6,470 nucleotides of DNA from Frankiales bacterium (GTDB lineage Bacteria; Actinomycetota; Actinomycetes; Mycobacteriales; SCTD01). The translations under genes and the position numbers were made by a program. Below are positions 5,109 to 6,470 of the stretch, piece by piece. Under the pieces are notes generated by a model. The model saw nothing but the letters and a program-made list of their open reading frames with translations. It had not been told where the DNA came from and searched no databases. The stretch is from positions 1 through 6,470 of the forward strand of contig JAODNS010000060.1 of NCBI GenBank assembly GCA_025465145.1. Reading direction: 5' to 3'. How positions within the stretch are numbered: the stretch's first letter is position 1; the number at the start of each line of letters is the position of its first letter.

Positions 5109-6470
5109 ATGACGACCGCCGCACTACCCGCCCGCGTCCGTACCGCCGTCATCGGCAGCGGCTTCGCGGGGCTCGCGACCGCCATCGGCCTCAAGCGCGA
5201 GGGCCGCCACGACTTCGTGGTCCTCGAGCGCGCGGACGCCCTCGGCGGCACCTGGCGCGACAACAGCTACCCCGGTTGCGCCTGTGACGTGCCCAGCCAC
5301 CTGTACTCGTTCTCGTTCGCTCCCAACCCGGACTGGACCCGCGCGTTCTCGCCGCAGCCGGAGATCGAGGCGTACCTGCGGCGCACCGCCCAGGAGCACG
5401 GCGTCCTCCCGCACGTCCACTACGGGGCCGAGCTGCAGCGGGCGGAGTGGGACGAGGCCGCCCAGCTCTGGCACCTGACCACCGCGCGCGGCAGCCTCGA
5501 CGCCGAGCTGCTCGTCCTGGGCACGGGCGGGCTGTCCGACCCGCTGGTCCCCGACATCGCCGGCCTCGACACGTTCGCCGGCACGACCTTCCACTCGGCC
5601 ACCTGGGACCACGACCACGACCTCAGCGGCGAGCGGGTGGCGGTCATCGGCACCGGCGCATCCGCCGTGCAGTTCGTCCCCGCCATCCAGCCGCAGGTCG
5701 GCCACCTGACGCTGTTCCAGCGGACGCCGCCCTGGGTGCTGCCCCGCCGGGACCGCCGGATCTCGAAGCCGGAACGCCTGCTGTACAAGAAGATCCCGGC
5801 GCTGCAGAGGGCCGCGCGCACCGGCATCTACTGGGGACGGGAGACGTGGGTCCTCGGTTTCGCGTTCGAGCAGCGCGTCATGGAGCTCGCCGAGAAGCAG
5901 GCGCGCGCGTTCCTCGCCAAGCAGGTCCCCGACCCGCAGCTGCGGGCGAAGCTGACGCCCGGCTTCCGGCTGGGCTGCAAGCGCGTGCTGCTGAGCAACA
6001 CGTACTTCCCGGCGCTCACGAAGCCCAACGTCGACGTGGTCACCGACCGCATCACCGAGGTACGGCCGCACGCCGTCGTGACCGAGGACGGTCGCGAGCA
6101 CCCAGTCGACACGATCATTCTCGGCACCGGCTTCCGGATCACGGACCCGCCGGTCGCGGAGCGGATCGTCGGCCGCGACGGCGTGACCCTGAAGGAGCAC
6201 TGGGCCGACGGCGGCATCCGCGCGCTGCACGGGGCCATGACGAGCGGCTTCCCCAACCTGTTCTACCTGGCCGGCCCCAACACGGGCCTCGGCCACAGCT
6301 CGATGGTGTTCATCATCGAGACGCAGGTCGCGTACCTGCTCGACGCGCTGCGGGAGCTGGACGCCCGCGGGCTGGCGACCTTCGAGCCGCGCGAGGACGT
6401 CGAGGAGCGCTACAACGCCCGCGTGCAGAAGCGGCTCCAGCGGACGGTGTGGAACACCGGCGGCTGCGCG
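5109..6470 (+). CDS. Baeyer-Villiger-type flavin monooxygenase (partial, 3' end missing)
   Basis: This NADPH- and FAD-dependent monooxygenase probably inserts one oxygen atom into a ketone to give an ester or lactone; some relatives oxidise sulfur or nitrogen instead. The frame is open for 454 codons to the window edge with no stop; related enzymes are about 490 residues, so roughly the last 40 are missing. Visible landmarks are FAD motif GSGFAG (16-21), GGTW (46-49) with YPGCACDVP after it, the Baeyer-Villiger fingerprint FAGTTFHSATWD (156-167, exactly F-x-G-x3-H-x3-W-D), NADP motif GTGASA (181-186), and GTGF near 339-342. The end, VWNTGGCA, matches the start of the C-terminal segment of the group whose members continue with SWY. 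It is divergent from a TetR gene, the layout of ethA/ethR, but the sequence looks closer to other mycobacterial-type homologues than to EthA. Substrate unknown. Confidence 0.93.
   Translation, partial: MTTAALPARVRTAVIGSGFAGLATAIGLKREGRHDFVVLERADALGGTWRDNSYPGCACDVPSHLYSFSFAPNPDWTRAFSPQPEIEAYLRRTAQEHGVLPHVHYGAELQRAEWDEAAQLWHLTTARGSLDAELLVLGTGGLSDPLVPDIAGLDTFAGTTFHSATWDHDHDLSGERVAVIGTGASAVQFVPAIQPQVGHLTLFQRTPPWVLPRRDRRISKPERLLYKKIPALQRAARTGIYWGRETWVLGFAFEQRVMELAEKQARAFLAKQVPDPQLRAKLTPGFRLGCKRVLLSNTYFPALTKPNVDVVTDRITEVRPHAVVTEDGREHPVDTIILGTGFRITDPPVAERIVGRDGVTLKEHWADGGIRALHGAMTSGFPNLFYLAGPNTGLGHSSMVFIIETQVAYLLDALRELDARGLATFEPREDVEERYNARVQKRLQRTVWNTGGCA

Noticed and set aside
5124..6296. A 390-codon minus-strand open frame opposite the monooxygenase
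   Set aside because: No recognisable motif, and the plus strand encodes all the Baeyer-Villiger landmarks in one frame.
1..6470. CRISPR arrays, insertion sequences, prophage or toxin-antitoxin genes
   Set aside because: No regularly spaced repeats, transposase or integrase motifs, or terminal inverted repeats flanking a gene were seen.

Overview
This window comes from a very GC-rich genome. Its GTG starts, strongly G/C-ending codons, leaderless-looking start sites and protein types (FprA, a GAF-GAF-GGDEF cyclase, a TetR/Baeyer-Villiger pair) point to an actinobacterium. The genus cannot be fixed from the sequence alone.

Layout from left to right: (1) the last 32 codons of an unidentified plus-strand gene (1-99). 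(2) A 384-base stretch without a convincing gene (100-483). It is not featureless: it holds two GC-rich stem-loops (239-297 and 303-349) and what looks like the decayed 3' half of a tRNA-Lys gene (366-422). (3) A 69-residue protein with a possible zinc-binding Cys pattern (484-693). (4) A soluble GAF-GAF-GGDEF diguanylate cyclase with intact active site and inhibitory site (751-2205), followed 27 bases later by a 64-residue one-helix membrane protein (2233-2427). (5) On the minus strand, a GTP cyclohydrolase I, folE (2424-2975), divergent from a plus-strand ferredoxin/NADP reductase, fprA (3072-4427). (6) A minus-strand TetR-family regulator (4416-5051), divergent from a plus-strand flavin monooxygenase of the Baeyer-Villiger type (5109 to past the window end).

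The genes are packed tightly. Both convergent pairs overlap at their stops (4 bases and 12 bases), and regulatory information is concentrated in the two divergent intergenic regions. The clearest regulatory unit is tetR/BVMO. Its 57-base intergenic region contains one perfect and one imperfect palindrome with the same arm and spacer lengths, sharing 4 bases and overlying the candidate -10 elements of both genes. This is most simply read as a self-repressing TetR that also controls the monooxygenase, comparable in layout (not necessarily substrate) to ethR/ethA of mycobacteria.

Most proteins belong to known families. I do not see a strong case for an entirely new system. The best leads are the structured noncoding block with the tRNA-Lys remnant, the double operator, and the pairing of a soluble diguanylate cyclase with a tiny membrane protein.
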